Positions 54,468 through 63,761 of a stretch of DNA of 64,000 nucleotides are shown here, one piece after another; position 1 is the first letter of the stretch, and each line of letters starts with the position of its first letter. Made by a program: the position numbers and the translations under genes. The notes below the pieces were generated by a model. It was not told the origin of the DNA and searched no databases. It saw only the letters and a program-made list of their open reading frames with translations. The stretch covers positions 186,001-250,000 of the forward strand of contig NZ_JPOF01000008.1 in NCBI RefSeq assembly GCF_000733755.1. The letters run 5' to 3'. The DNA is from Lachnoclostridium phytofermentans (GTDB lineage Bacteria; Bacillota; Clostridia; Lachnospirales; Lachnospiraceae).

Positions 54468-54736
54468 ATACGCCTAAATACAAACTTAAATTCTTCATAA
54501 AACATCACCCTTTCTATAAGAGATTTTTACTACACAATAATAGAAAACAACTTTGTAATTGAATTAATAAAAGGACAAAGTGCCTACCATAATTATACAG
54601 AATCTTAAGCAGAATACTATTATTATTTAAACTTTATCAATGTGCTGAACAAATATTTAAAAAGGATGTTATCTAAACTAACGAAAGTGCTAGTCACCAT
54701 TAAAGCTAGGAGATTCTAAAAAAACGAAAGCGGCAT
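54468..54736. other. intergenic region, nothing recognised
   Basis: About 270 AT-rich bases upstream of the GNAT gene and beyond the terminator of the TlpA-like gene. No credible gene or RNA structure was seen. Confidence 0.5.
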
Positions 54737-54774
54737 AAAAAATCTCCAACCACAGAAATAGTATGGTTGGAGAT
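54737..54774 (-). terminator. terminator of the CcdA-TlpA unit
   Basis: ATCTCCAACCA pairs with TGGTTGGAGAT (11 bp). On the minus strand TTTTTT follows directly. It lies 27 bases after the stop at 54801. Confidence 0.85.
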
Positions 54775-54800
54775 ATAAAAATTTTATAGAGGGTTGGAAA

Positions 54801-55439
54801 CTATTCCTCACCCATTAATGCTTCTAATTCCTTTCGAAGAACGGATTCTGAGATAGCACCCTGATAATAGTTTGCTACATTTCCATCTTTATCGATAAAA
54901 ACTGTGGAAGGAATAGCAATGACACTATAGTAATAAGCACCTTCTTGATCTACATCAAAAAATACAGGAAATTCATATCCGTTATCTTCTATAAATTTAC
55001 TGCCTTTCTTTATTGTTTCTTGGAATCCATCTACCATGTCAACCATGAGGAAATTCACATCGTCTTTTAAATCTAGATAAACTTTATTAAACTCTGGCAT
55101 CTCGCTCTTACATGGACCACACCAACTAGCCCAGAAATTTAGAACGATTGGTTTCCCATAATAGTCGCTAAGTGAAACGGAATTTCCTTCGATATCCTGC
55201 ATAGAAAAATCAATAGCAGGTTGCAATGTTGGTTCTGGAATAGCTGTAATAGTTGGTTCTAAAGAATTATCGGTATTATTTTCAGGATCTTTGGTCGGTG
55301 TATTATTATCTTGTTGACTTGCAACTTTTTTCTCTTCCTGATCTTCATAATATTTTGAGAGATTCTGATAAAGAACGGATGCTCCAACAATGAGAAGAAC
55401 AAATACAGCCAGAATCCATAGTACTTTTTTATTTTTCAT
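54801..55439 (-). CDS. membrane-anchored TlpA/ResA-like thiol-disulfide oxidoreductase
   Basis: AAGGAGG precedes the start. The 212-residue protein has an N-terminal anchor helix, a Pro/Thr/Asn-rich spacer and a TlpA-type thioredoxin domain with the active site NFWASWCGPCKSEMP and the cis-Pro segment VIAIPSTVFIDKDG. It works outside the membrane as a reductase of exported thiols. It follows the CcdA gene by 165 bases on the same strand, and CcdA would supply its electrons. Confidence 0.9.
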   Translation of the reverse strand: MKNKKVLWILAVFVLLIVGASVLYQNLSKYYEDQEEKKVASQQDNNTPTKDPENNTDNSLEPTITAIPEPTLQPAIDFSMQDIEGNSVSLSDYYGKPIVLNFWASWCGPCKSEMPEFNKVYLDLKDDVNFLMVDMVDGFQETIKKGSKFIEDNGYEFPVFFDVDQEGAYYYSVIAIPSTVFIDKDGNVANYYQGAISESVLRKELEALMGEE

Positions 55440-55604
55440 AAATCCTCCTTGATTTAGTTATTTTTATATAATTATGCGGTAACTTGTTATAATTCATATT
55501 TATAATCTGATGAGTTATAGACTTAAAGTTATGAATCAATTTCGATAAAGTTTGCCATGTAAATGGTCAGGAATCTAGGTATTTACTATACTAGATTTAA
55601 AAAA

Positions 55605-56273
55605 CTATTGTAAAAAAGAAAAGAAAGCACTATAAGCACCAGTTAAGAACAGAATACCCATTAGTATTAATAGCCCTGCTGAGATATAGGATATTTTTCT
55701 TGAATTTCTCTTTAAGAAATCAAAGGTAGACTTTAATTGATCAATTAATAATGCACTTAATAAAAATGGTAATCCAAGACCAAGTGCATACATAAGCAAC
55801 ATTATAATGCCTTTCACTGTACTTCCAGTTTGTGCAGCCATAACAAGGGCAGAACCAAGGAAGGCACCTACACAAGGAGTCCAACCAATAGAAAAGATAA
55901 TGCCAAAGAGGAAGGCAGCAACGGATTGATTCTTAGTTCTAGATAGCTTATGATTACTCATTCCACGAAAGAACGGAATTTTTACAATTCCTAAAAAGCT
56001 AAGTCCAAGTAAAATCAAAAACACTCCCGATATAATATTAATTGCTCCTTGGTATCGGATAAGAAACCTACCGAGTGTTCCAGCAAATGCTCCCATAAGG
56101 ACAAATGTTGTGGAAAAACCGGAGATAAACAAAAGGGCGTTTTTTAGGGTACCGTATTTGGTCCGAGTATCAGGTTGCCCTGCGATATAAGTAAGATAAA
56201 GCGGCAACATAGGTAGTAAACATGGGGAAATAAAAGTGATAATACCTTCTAAAAAGGATATAATATACTGCAT
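55605..56273 (-). CDS. ccdA: CcdA/DsbD-type membrane thiol electron carrier
   Basis: The start is the ATG at 56273 with AAAGGAG upstream, not the in-frame ATG 19 codons earlier. The 222-residue protein has six membrane helices with the two redox Cys in ISPCLLPMLPLY and GWTPCVGAFLGSAL. CcdA carries electrons from cytosolic thioredoxin to exported thioredoxin-like proteins, here most likely the TlpA-like protein encoded next. Confidence 0.9.
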   Translation of the reverse strand: MQYIISFLEGIITFISPCLLPMLPLYLTYIAGQPDTRTKYGTLKNALLFISGFSTTFVLMGAFAGTLGRFLIRYQGAINIISGVFLILLGLSFLGIVKIPFFRGMSNHKLSRTKNQSVAAFLFGIIFSIGWTPCVGAFLGSALVMAAQTGSTVKGIIMLLMYALGLGLPFLLSALLIDQLKSTFDFLKRNSRKISYISAGLLILMGILFLTGAYSAFFSFLQ

Positions 56274-56497
56274 AATTCTCCTTTCATCTTTTGATTTCAT
56301 TTTCATAACAAGATAATATTTGTGAAGCATACTTTTTCTTGTTTGCTAGGTGCAGTTTCTTTATTTTACACGATTGTTTACCTAGTGTAAATCATTCTAC
56401 CAGAATTCCTATTAATTTACTGTGATTAAGTCACATACGAATCTATAGTGCTTTGATAAAATAAATCACAGAGTTATAATAAATAAGGAGTGATTTT

Positions 56498-56941
56498 ATG
56501 AATATGAAAATAAGTTCCCCTTTGCGAAAAGGAATTATCTATACGTTGCTTATGGTGACAGGAGCAATGATACTAACGGGTTGTTCGATAACCCAAGGAG
56601 CATCAAAGGAGGAGACAGACGTGGAGCAACAGACCTATACAGAGATTACACAGAAGGAAGCAAAAGAAATGATGGATTCTAAGGAGGAGCTAGTCATCTT
56701 AGATGTTCGTACGGAAGAGGAATATTTGGAAGGTCATATCGAGAATGCAATTCTTTTGCCAGTGGATGAAATCTCAAACCGTGCAGGGGAAATACTACCG
56801 GATAAGGATAAAAAGATATTAGTTTACTGTCGCAGTGGGCGAAGAAGTAAGCTAGCAAGTGAAGAGCTAGTTAAGCTAGGGTATACGAATGTTTATGAGT
56901 TTGGTGGAATTATTGACTGGAAATATGAGATTGTAAATTAA
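56498..56941 (+). CDS. rhodanese-domain lipoprotein
   Basis: AAGGAGTG precedes ATG 56498. The 147-residue product has a lipoprotein signal (MILTGC) and a single rhodanese domain: LDVRTEEEYLEGHIENAI and the active loop VYCRSGRRSKLA with its Cys. It probably handles sulfur or acts as a thiol sensor on the outer membrane face, in line with the redox genes around it. Confidence 0.88.
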   Translation: MNMKISSPLRKGIIYTLLMVTGAMILTGCSITQGASKEETDVEQQTYTEITQKEAKEMMDSKEELVILDVRTEEEYLEGHIENAILLPVDEISNRAGEILPDKDKKILVYCRSGRRSKLASEELVKLGYTNVYEFGGIIDWKYEIVN

Positions 56942-56956
56942 GATAATTTTCTATCA

Positions 56957-56991
56957 TAAGGTTGTTGCATAAAGAGATTGCAGCAACCTTA
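56957..56991. terminator. terminator between convergent genes
   Basis: TAAGGTTGTTGCA pairs with TGCAGCAACCTTA (one G-U pair) around a 9-base loop. It lies between the rhodanese gene and the convergent MerR gene. Confidence 0.7.
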
Positions 56992-57048
56992 CTTCATGAT
57001 AAAAAGTTCGTAAAGAGTGTTTTTCTTGTTTTAGTAATAGGGAACGAT

Positions 57049-57435
57049 TTAGTTCAAAGGCATAGCATCGAGATGAAAGACACCGATCTCTTTATAGTGG
57101 TCGATTTTATATTCAATGGTAGAAAGGCTTCGATTTAATAAGTTAATTTGCTCTAGGATATAGACTTTATGTAATTGAAGCATCTCTTTCCTTTGCTCAC
57201 AGGTTTCTTCTCCATTTAAACATAAGAACATAAATTCTTTGATTTTTTCTATGGACATTCCGGAGTTTTTTAAACAGCAGATGAGACCAAGCCATTGAAT
57301 ATCATTTTCGGAAAAAGAACGTTTTCCGTTTTCTTCTCTTTTTAGCAGTGGTAGTAGACCTTCTCGGTCATAATAGCGTATGGTATGCTCAGATAGACCG
57401 GTTTGTTCGGAGACTTGCTTGATACTATAGCTCAT
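57049..57435 (-). CDS. MerR-family transcriptional regulator
   Basis: AAAGGGA precedes the start. The 128-residue protein has the MerR N-terminal winged helix (YSIKQVSEQTGLSEHTIRYY, then DREGLLPLLKR) and a C-terminal coiled coil (LLNRSLSTIEYKIDHY). Two Cys in FLCLNGEETCEQR could sense redox state or ligand; the usual C-terminal metal site is not present. It lies divergent from the thioredoxin gene and may control it. Confidence 0.88.
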   Translation of the reverse strand: MSYSIKQVSEQTGLSEHTIRYYDREGLLPLLKREENGKRSFSENDIQWLGLICCLKNSGMSIEKIKEFMFLCLNGEETCEQRKEMLQLHKVYILEQINLLNRSLSTIEYKIDHYKEIGVFHLDAMPLN

Positions 57436-57754
57436 TTGATATCCCTTTCTTTTTTATTTACATAGGAAGTGAGACAGTGAAATCGTCACTTATATTTTAC
57501 ATTCTGTAATAATGCCCATGTATTTTTAATCTATATGCCTGTTGAAATGGCTTCTTAATCATTATATCACATTCGAGGAAAAAGAGAGAAAGAAATGTAT
57601 AAAAAAGAGGTAAAGTGACGGTGACTTAATCACAGATAAATTATTTGAACTGATCTATAATGTAATCAGAAACAACAAAATGATTCTTGTGAAAGGCAAT
57701 TGCTTAACAGATTCCTATAACAATTTAAATAAGAAATAAAAGGGAGGTCTAACT

Positions 57755-58069
57755 ATGGACGTATTACATGTAACAAAGGAAAATTATAAAGAAGAAGTAT
57801 TAGAGGAAGATAAGGTTGTATTACTTGATTTTTGGGCACCTTGGTGTGGACCATGTAAGATGTTATCACCAGTGATTGATGAAATCGCAAAGGAAGAAGA
57901 AAATATTAAAGTCTGCAAAATCAATGTAGATGAACAGTCAGAACTAGCAAGTGCATATCGTGTAATGAGCATTCCAACATTAGCAGTAATGCAAAAAGGT
58001 AATTTGGTTGCTAGTAGTGTAGGATTTAAATCGAAGAAGGATATCTTAAAGATGCTTCCAGCACAATAA
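57755..58069 (+). CDS. trxA: thioredoxin
   Basis: GGGAGG precedes ATG 57755. The 104-residue protein is a complete thioredoxin: active site FWAPWCGPCKML, the following VIDEIAKEEENIKVCKINVDE, and the cis-Pro turn MSIPTLAVMQKG. It is the likely cytosolic electron donor for the CcdA-TlpA system encoded 1.5 kb upstream. Confidence 0.95.
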   Translation: MDVLHVTKENYKEEVLEEDKVVLLDFWAPWCGPCKMLSPVIDEIAKEEENIKVCKINVDEQSELASAYRVMSIPTLAVMQKGNLVASSVGFKSKKDILKMLPAQ

Positions 58070-58119
58070 GAGATTTAAACCCTGAAAGAATATGTTGATA
58101 ATCAAACTTCATAAATTAG

Positions 58120-58196
58120 AAAGCGAGGAGAATCTATTTACCTCATGGAAAGCATTTCAGCTTTCATAAGGTACGAACGATTTCTCCTCGCTCTTT
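58120..58196. terminator. long terminator hairpin between convergent genes
   Basis: AAAGCGAGGAGAA pairs with TTTCTCCTCGCT, with an inner stem GAAAGC/GCTTTC. CTCTTT follows on the + strand. It lies between thioredoxin and the Crp/Fnr gene. Confidence 0.7.
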
Positions 58197-58216
58197 CATC
58201 AAAGGAATAATGGTAA

Positions 58217-58891
58217 TTAAAGAATACATTTTAACTTCTTTTTATCAAGAATTTCAATACCGCCTCTTGTGAGAGATACAATACCATCTTCCTCAAAATG
58301 TTTTAACATACGAGAAACAACTTCTCTGGCACTTCCAATGTATTTTGCTATCTGTGCATGGGTTAATGGAATCATATCCTTTTTTTGCTTTAAAGATTCA
58401 TCTAATAAAAATACAGCCAAACGTTTGTCAAAGCTCATAAATAAAATCTGTTCCATCGTCCACATAACATCGGAAAATCGATCAATCGTGGTTCGATAAG
58501 AAAAATTCTCAACATAGATGTTTTGGTTCATTAGTTTTTGAAATGCACACGACTTAATCAAGTAAGCATCCGTATCGGATTCCGCTTGTATGTTAACATC
58601 AAATGTAATATTTTTAAGTACACAGGAAGCAGAGAGTACACAAACATCTCCGTCGGATAGGCGATATAAGGTGATATCCTTACCTTGCTCAGAAAGCATA
58701 TGTGCTCGCAAGGTTCCTTTTTTTACAATTAAAACACCAAGGCATTCTGCACTATTATTATAGATAATGGTATCCTTTTGAAATGTTACCGGGGAAGTTT
58801 GATTCAAAAAGATGTCCATCTCTTCCTTGGTCAATTTAGGTATGAATGATAGCTTGGAACCTAAATATTCTAAGTCTTCTTGTGTTATCAT
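58217..58891 (-). CDS. Crp/Fnr-family transcriptional regulator
   Basis: The start is the ATG at 58891 after GGGAGGG. The 224-residue protein has an N-terminal cyclic-nucleotide-binding-type barrel (GVLIVKKGTLRAHMLSEQGK, LYRLSDGDVCVLSASC) and a C-terminal helix-turn-helix (AQIAKYIGSAREVVSRMLKH). It lacks the N-terminal Cys cluster of FNR; CVLSASC could respond to redox state. Its position between redox genes and pyruvate kinase suggests energy or redox control, which is inference. Confidence 0.88.
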   Translation of the reverse strand: MITQEDLEYLGSKLSFIPKLTKEEMDIFLNQTSPVTFQKDTIIYNNSAECLGVLIVKKGTLRAHMLSEQGKDITLYRLSDGDVCVLSASCVLKNITFDVNIQAESDTDAYLIKSCAFQKLMNQNIYVENFSYRTTIDRFSDVMWTMEQILFMSFDKRLAVFLLDESLKQKKDMIPLTHAQIAKYIGSAREVVSRMLKHFEEDGIVSLTRGGIEILDKKKLKCIL

Positions 58892-58903
58892 AAGCCCTCC
58901 CAA

Positions 58904-59332
58904 TTTTGTCTAACAAATTTATCATATATAAAAAACTTGTTAGGAATATTTGCATTATAACATAAATTAGAGATATAAAATAGTAATTTTCTGTGAATTT
59001 TATGTTAACGCTCCTTGAAACAGAATCTGCAATGATAAGATTTTGTTAAGAATCATACTCTTAACTTGTTGTATATGCAAAACTGTGATATAAAATGCAT
59101 GGATTGTTAAGATGGGGGAAGTTGTGAAAAATTTCCGAACATTGCGAGTTTTGATTTACATAATGATAGTTAGTATTATATTATAGAAACAGAATGCGTA
59201 TTTCTATAATCGATTTACGACGCAACATACGCACCTTTTATCAGAATCTGCTTCGCATCTTCTGATAAGTTTATATAATATAAAATATTTTATTAAATTG
59301 CGTGGTACGCTTGACAGAAGAGATGGAGGATT
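58904..59332 (+). promoter_or_regulatory. divergent promoter region and leader of pyruvate kinase
   Basis: About 430 bases between the Crp/Fnr gene and pyk without a gene. A 9-bp hairpin (TTATCAGAA/TTCTGATAA, 59238-59268) lies about 65 bases before the pyk start without a T-run. It may stabilise the leader or bind a protein. Several AT-rich promoter candidates exist; none is decisive. Confidence 0.45.
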
Positions 59333-59335
59333 ATG

Positions 59336-61078
59336 ATGAGGAAAACAAAAATTGTTTGTACCTTAGGCCCAGCAACCGATGACGACGAAATATTGCGTCA
59401 GTTAATGATTGAGGGAATGGATGTTGCCAGATTTAATTTTTCGCATGGAGATCATGCACAGCATAAAAGAAACTATGAACGTATTCATAGACTTCGTACG
59501 GAACTAAAATTACCAATTGCTACATTACTTGACACAAAAGGACCAGAAATTCGAATTGGTAACTTTGAAAGTGGTAAAATTGAATTGAAAAAGGGTCAGA
59601 TATTTACCCTAACGACAAATGATATTGTCGGCGATGAAACACAGGTTTCCATTACATATAAAAACTTAATACGTGACATAAAAAATGGAGTTAAAATACT
59701 GATCGATGACGGTCTTATAGAGCTTAAAGTATTTAATATCACAGATACCGATATTATTTGTGAAGTTCTAAATGGAGGGACGATTTCTAATCATAAGGGA
59801 GTCAATGTACCTGGGGTAGAATTATCCATGCCATTTATTAGCAAACGGGATTATGAGGATATTGTATTTGGTATCGGTCAGGGATTTGACTTTATTGCAG
59901 CTTCTTTTACAAGATGTGCAGATGATATTATCCAAATTCGTAAAATATTGAATGAGTATAACTGTAATACGGTCAATATTATCGCAAAAATTGAGAATCT
60001 CCAAGGGGTCAATAATATCGATGAGATTATCCGTGTATCCGATGGTATTATGGTTGCACGAGGCGATATGGGTGTTGAAATTCCTTTAGAGGAAGTTCCT
60101 GTGATTCAAAAAATGATCATTAAAAAAGTTTACAATGCTGAGAAGCAAGTAATCACAGCAACACAGATGCTTGATTCTATGATGAAAAATCCAAGACCAA
60201 CCAGAGCTGAGACTACCGATGTTGCGAATGCGATATACGATGGAACCAGTGCAATTATGTTATCTGGTGAAACAGCTGCGGGATTATATCCAGTAGAAGC
60301 CCTAAAGACAATGGTTAAGATTGCAAAACGTACCGAAGCAGATATTGATTATGCATCAAGATTTAAAAAGAGAGATAGTCTAACCAATCCAGATGTCACC
60401 AATGCAATCTCCCATGCGACTTGTACAACTGCGATAGACCTAAATGCAGCAGCGATTATAACCGTAACAAAATCTGGTAAGACAGCAAGAATGATCTCAA
60501 AGTTTCGTCCGCCATGCTCCATCATAGCATGTACTACTTACGAACATGTTTGCCGTCAGATGAATCTTTCCTGGGGTGTGATACCTCTTTTGATCGAAGA
60601 AGAAATAGATGCGAATACATTATTTGAACACGCAGTAGAAGCAGCAGAAAATGCAGGTTACGTTAAATCAGGCGAATTAGCTGTCATTACTGCTGGAGTT
60701 CCACTTGGAATTTCCGGTACCACCAATCTTATCAAGGTTCAAGTAGTGGGGCATATCTTAGTCAAAGGAAGAGGATTGATAGACCGTGAAGTATGCTCAA
60801 GTCTTTGTGTATGTAAGGATGTGAAGGAGTTAAGAGAAACATTTAATACAGGAGATATTATTGTAATACCAGAGACAAATAACGAGATGATGGAACAATT
60901 AAAGCAGGCAGCAGGCATCATCGTTGAACAAGAAGGCATTAATTCACATGCATCCATTGTTGGGCTTAGCTTAGATATCCCTGTAATCCTTGGAGCTGAG
61001 AATGCAACACAAATATTGCGAACTGGTTCCATTGTAACATTAGATGGTAAAAAAGGAATTGTATTTTGTAATAGATAG
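59336..61078 (+). CDS. pyk: pyruvate kinase with C-terminal PEP-utiliser domain
   Basis: GGAGG precedes two adjacent ATGs; the second (59336) gives the usual MRKTKIVCTLGP start, the first (59333) adds one Met. The 580-residue enzyme has the catalytic barrel (FNFSHGDH, KIENLQG, VARGDMGVEIPLEEVP), the B domain and the allosteric C domain. A final domain of about 100 residues (GINSHASIVGLSLDIPVILG) is of the PEP-utiliser mobile type, as in Bacillus enzymes. It makes ATP and pyruvate from PEP in glycolysis. A strong terminator follows. Confidence 0.96.
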   Translation: MRKTKIVCTLGPATDDDEILRQLMIEGMDVARFNFSHGDHAQHKRNYERIHRLRTELKLPIATLLDTKGPEIRIGNFESGKIELKKGQIFTLTTNDIVGDETQVSITYKNLIRDIKNGVKILIDDGLIELKVFNITDTDIICEVLNGGTISNHKGVNVPGVELSMPFISKRDYEDIVFGIGQGFDFIAASFTRCADDIIQIRKILNEYNCNTVNIIAKIENLQGVNNIDEIIRVSDGIMVARGDMGVEIPLEEVPVIQKMIIKKVYNAEKQVITATQMLDSMMKNPRPTRAETTDVANAIYDGTSAIMLSGETAAGLYPVEALKTMVKIAKRTEADIDYASRFKKRDSLTNPDVTNAISHATCTTAIDLNAAAIITVTKSGKTARMISKFRPPCSIIACTTYEHVCRQMNLSWGVIPLLIEEEIDANTLFEHAVEAAENAGYVKSGELAVITAGVPLGISGTTNLIKVQVVGHILVKGRGLIDREVCSSLCVCKDVKELRETFNTGDIIVIPETNNEMMEQLKQAAGIIVEQEGINSHASIVGLSLDIPVILGAENATQILRTGSIVTLDGKKGIVFCNR

Positions 61079-61089
61079 AGGTAACTAAC

Positions 61090-61130
61090 AAAAAGGATGC
61101 TGTAAAACTTAGTTTTGCAGCATCCTTTTT
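61090..61130 (+). terminator. terminator of pyk
   Basis: AAAAAGGATGCTG pairs with CAGCATCCTTTTT, extended by AAAAC/GTTTT, ending in a T-run. The loop is minimal. Confidence 0.92.
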
Positions 61131-61446
61131 GATACTTCAAAGTCTACTAAATGGAATAGTTGTCACTCAGGTTACTATCTTGGATGATTTTATAAGATAT
61201 TTTTTTTGATTTAGAATATATTGACTTAAGAAACAAATATTGTAAAATATAATATAAATATATTTTCATGGATATGCATTAACCTCTTATCATCATACCT
61301 ATGATAAAGCTAGGATTAACTCAAGGATTTGGTGCGGATACCTCTAATATTGGATTAAAAAGAATATGGTTTTCAAGCTGTAGCTCAAGAAGAATAAATA
61401 TTGTAAAAAATATTTTGCCATTTAATAAAAGGTAGAAGGTAATAGA
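61131..61446. other. intergenic region, nothing recognised
   Basis: About 315 AT-rich bases with no supported gene, RNA or repeat. The last 15 bases hold a weak ribosome-binding site for the following gene. Confidence 0.5.
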
Positions 61447-62025
61447 ATGAAAAAAAAGAAAATATATATAATAATTTTTCTTGTATTTATAGTGATAATA
61501 TTTTTCACTATATTAATCATTGGATGTTTGATAAATAATTCAACATTACATAGTAATGAGTTACAAGTTACTGCAAAGTTAAAAGAAGATGAATTTGTTA
61601 TACATAGTGGTAAGCAAACAATAAAGAAGGATTTAGAATTGAATGTAACTGTTAACAATACTAAGAATGCAAAAGGTAGCTTGACTCTATATCTAATTAT
61701 TAACAACACTTATCGCTTATCGTTTCATTCTAGCGAAGAAAATGATTTTTATCAACCTAGCAGTATAGGAGGTAGTGGTTTTCTTAATGCTTATGTGGAA
61801 GACATATTAAGGGAGGAATATATAGAATCAAAAGACATTGACCTTTCATTAAATGCCATTCCAATCTCGGAAGATAAAGGAGAGCTTCAATTAAGAGCTT
61901 ATATGAATAAGAAAAATAATAGTACAGAACTTATTGATCCGGTTTTAATTTGTTTATATTATGAAGAGATATTTGGTTATGATTATGTGTGGCATAAAGT
62001 GATACCAATAGAGTTTGAAAAATGA
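61447..62025 (+). CDS. membrane-anchored protein of unknown function
   Basis: This 192-residue protein has a very hydrophobic N-terminal helix (residues 6-30, ending LIIGC) after a Lys-rich start, so it is anchored or possibly lipid-modified. The rest is a beta-rich domain (LELNVTVNNTKNAKGSLTLY, GELQLRAYMNKKNN). No family was recognised. The ribosome-binding site is weak. It is followed by a hairpin and then an IS200-type element. Confidence 0.5.
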   Translation: MKKKKIYIIIFLVFIVIIFFTILIIGCLINNSTLHSNELQVTAKLKEDEFVIHSGKQTIKKDLELNVTVNNTKNAKGSLTLYLIINNTYRLSFHSSEENDFYQPSSIGGSGFLNAYVEDILREEYIESKDIDLSLNAIPISEDKGELQLRAYMNKKNNSTELIDPVLICLYYEEIFGYDYVWHKVIPIEFEK

Positions 62026-62034
62026 TAAAAGGTG

Positions 62035-62071
62035 ATGCTGCAAAACTAATTTTTGATTGGTTTTGCAGCAT
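62035..62071 (+). terminator. hairpin after the anchored protein gene
   Basis: ATGCTGCAAAAC pairs perfectly with GTTTTGCAGCAT. The sequence resembles the pyk terminator (GATGCTGTAAAAC), suggesting duplication of a terminator. The T-run is weak. Confidence 0.7.
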
Positions 62072-62089
62072 TCTGTTTGTAGGGCTATC

Positions 62090-62826
62090 TTTAATAAACC
62101 ACCGGCTAGGCCGGTGGATCACAATGGCTTCTAGCATTTTCATAATAAAACTCCTTTGTTATAATAAGTGTGGGTCTCAAACCGCACTAAATATAACAAA
62201 GGAGGTATCCAATTGGATAAGAATACATTATCACATACAACATGGGAATGTAAATATCATATTGTTTTTGCACCGAAATTTAGAAGGCAGATAATTTATG
62301 GAAGTATAAAGGCAGATGTTGCAAATATACTAAGTACATTGTGTAAAAGGAAAGGTGTAGAAATTATAGAGGCTGAATGCTGCAAAGATCACGTGCATAT
62401 GCTAGTTAGAATACCACCGAATATAAGCGTTTCGGAATTCATGGGGTATTTGAAGGGAAAAAGTTCATTGATGATATTTGATAGACATTCAAATTTAAAA
62501 TACAAATATGGAAATAGAAAATTCTGGTGTAGAGGATACTTTGTAGATACAGTTGGAAAAAATGCAAAGAAAATAGAAGAATACATCAGAAGCCAGTTGA
62601 TGGATGACCAAGCAGAAGATCAACTAAGTTTGAAAGAATTTATTGACCCGTTCACGGGTGAGCCAGTAATAAAAGGCAAATAATAAACCCTTGTAAGGGT
62701 TAGCCAGAGAAAGTGGTGCGGTTGGGGCCTTTACTTTCGAAGGACCTTTGAGGTCCATGCCGGCAATAGCCCCTTACAGGGGCAGAGCAAACCACCAGTT
62801 CACACTGGTGGTGCTGATTGTATAAC
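62090..62826 (+). mobile_element. IS200/IS605-type element, tnpA only
   Basis: The element runs from a left-end hairpin (CCACCGGCTAGGCCGGTGG, 62099-62117) to a right-end hairpin (ACCACCAG/CTGGTGGT, 62791-62812) around a single tnpA. There are no inverted terminal repeats or target duplication, as expected for this family, whose ends are recognised as single-strand hairpins. Exact ends are uncertain by about ten bases. About 110 GC-rich bases between the tnpA stop and the right-end hairpin are highly structured. Confidence 0.85.
62213..62683 (+). CDS. tnpA: IS200-family transposase TnpA (Y1)
   Basis: The start is TTG 62213 with AAAGGAGG upstream. The 156-residue protein is a full-length Y1 transposase: WECKYHIVFAPKFRR at the start, the HUH pair His60/His62 in KDHVHMLV, FMGYLKGKSS, and the nucleophile Tyr124 in KIEEYIRSQ. 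It cuts and joins single-stranded DNA at the hairpin ends. All catalytic residues are present, so the copy may be active. Confidence 0.93.
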   Translation: MDKNTLSHTTWECKYHIVFAPKFRRQIIYGSIKADVANILSTLCKRKGVEIIEAECCKDHVHMLVRIPPNISVSEFMGYLKGKSSLMIFDRHSNLKYKYGNRKFWCRGYFVDTVGKNAKKIEEYIRSQLMDDQAEDQLSLKEFIDPFTGEPVIKGK

Positions 62827-62937
62827 AAACGGGGTTCATTTCGAAGCTGGTGGTTTTAACTTTTTTCTAGTAAATTCCTATTTCATTAGTTATGAAATAT
62901 TCCCTAAGTTAAGTTATTTTGCAATGATAATTCAATT

Positions 62938-63678
62938 TTATTGCTTTTCGTCTTTTTCCTCTTCAGAAGCCTGAGTAGTATCCTCATCAATCATTCGATA
63001 ACCGATTCCTACTTCAGTAAAGATGTATTGTGGATCAGCAGGATTTGCTTCGATTTTTCTACGGATGTTCGCCATATTTACTCTAAGAATCTGATTATTT
63101 CGATCTGCGTATGGCCCCCATATTTTTGTTATGATGGAATCATAAGTCATAACTCTTCCAGAATTGTTAGCAAGTAAGGATACGAGCTTAAATTCAATCT
63201 GTGTCAAGTGTACATCTTTTCCACCAACCATTACGATATGTTTGTTAAAATCAATTACAAAATCTTTGGCACGAAAGATAGAAGGTGGAAAATTCTTACC
63301 AGATTCAAGGCTTGCATTGTGACGCAGAGCGGTACGGATACGTGCTAATAATTCTGAGGTACCAAAAGGTTTTGTGATGTAATCATCAGCTCCTAAATCA
63401 AGTGCTTGTACTTTTTCCTTCTCTTGAGTTCTTGCTGAAATAACAATAATTGGGGTACTAGTCCAGGAACGAATCTTTGAGATTATCTCCATTCCATCAA
63501 TGTCTGGTAACCCTAAATCCAGTAAGATTAAATCAGGACAGTGAGATGTGATAATGGACAATCCCTCTGCGCCAGTAAAGCTTTTTAATACTTTATAGTC
63601 ATAAGCATTTAAATTAGTTGCGATAAAGTTGCAAATATTTTGTTCATCTTCAATAATCAAGATGGTAATATTCTTCAT
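62938..63678 (-). CDS. KdpE-like response regulator, OmpR family
   Basis: AAGGAGG precedes the start. The 246-residue protein has a receiver domain (acidic pair at 10-11, Asp54 in LLDLGLPDIDG, Lys103 in TKPF) and a winged-helix domain closing YIFTEVGIGYRM. An acidic tail follows. It closely resembles the KdpE at 20780. It lies 83 bases downstream of a histidine kinase gene on the same strand, its likely partner. Confidence 0.92.
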   Translation of the reverse strand: MKNITILIIEDEQNICNFIATNLNAYDYKVLKSFTGAEGLSIITSHCPDLILLDLGLPDIDGMEIISKIRSWTSTPIIVISARTQEKEKVQALDLGADDYITKPFGTSELLARIRTALRHNASLESGKNFPPSIFRAKDFVIDFNKHIVMVGGKDVHLTQIEFKLVSLLANNSGRVMTYDSIITKIWGPYADRNNQILRVNMANIRRKIEANPADPQYIFTEVGIGYRMIDEDTTQASEEEKDEKQ

Positions 63679-63761
63679 ATAAGTTATACCTCCTTACTTG
63701 TTTCGATCCTTTGTGAGATTAAAAATAATAATAGAATCTTTTTTCCTTTGTAAACCACGAA

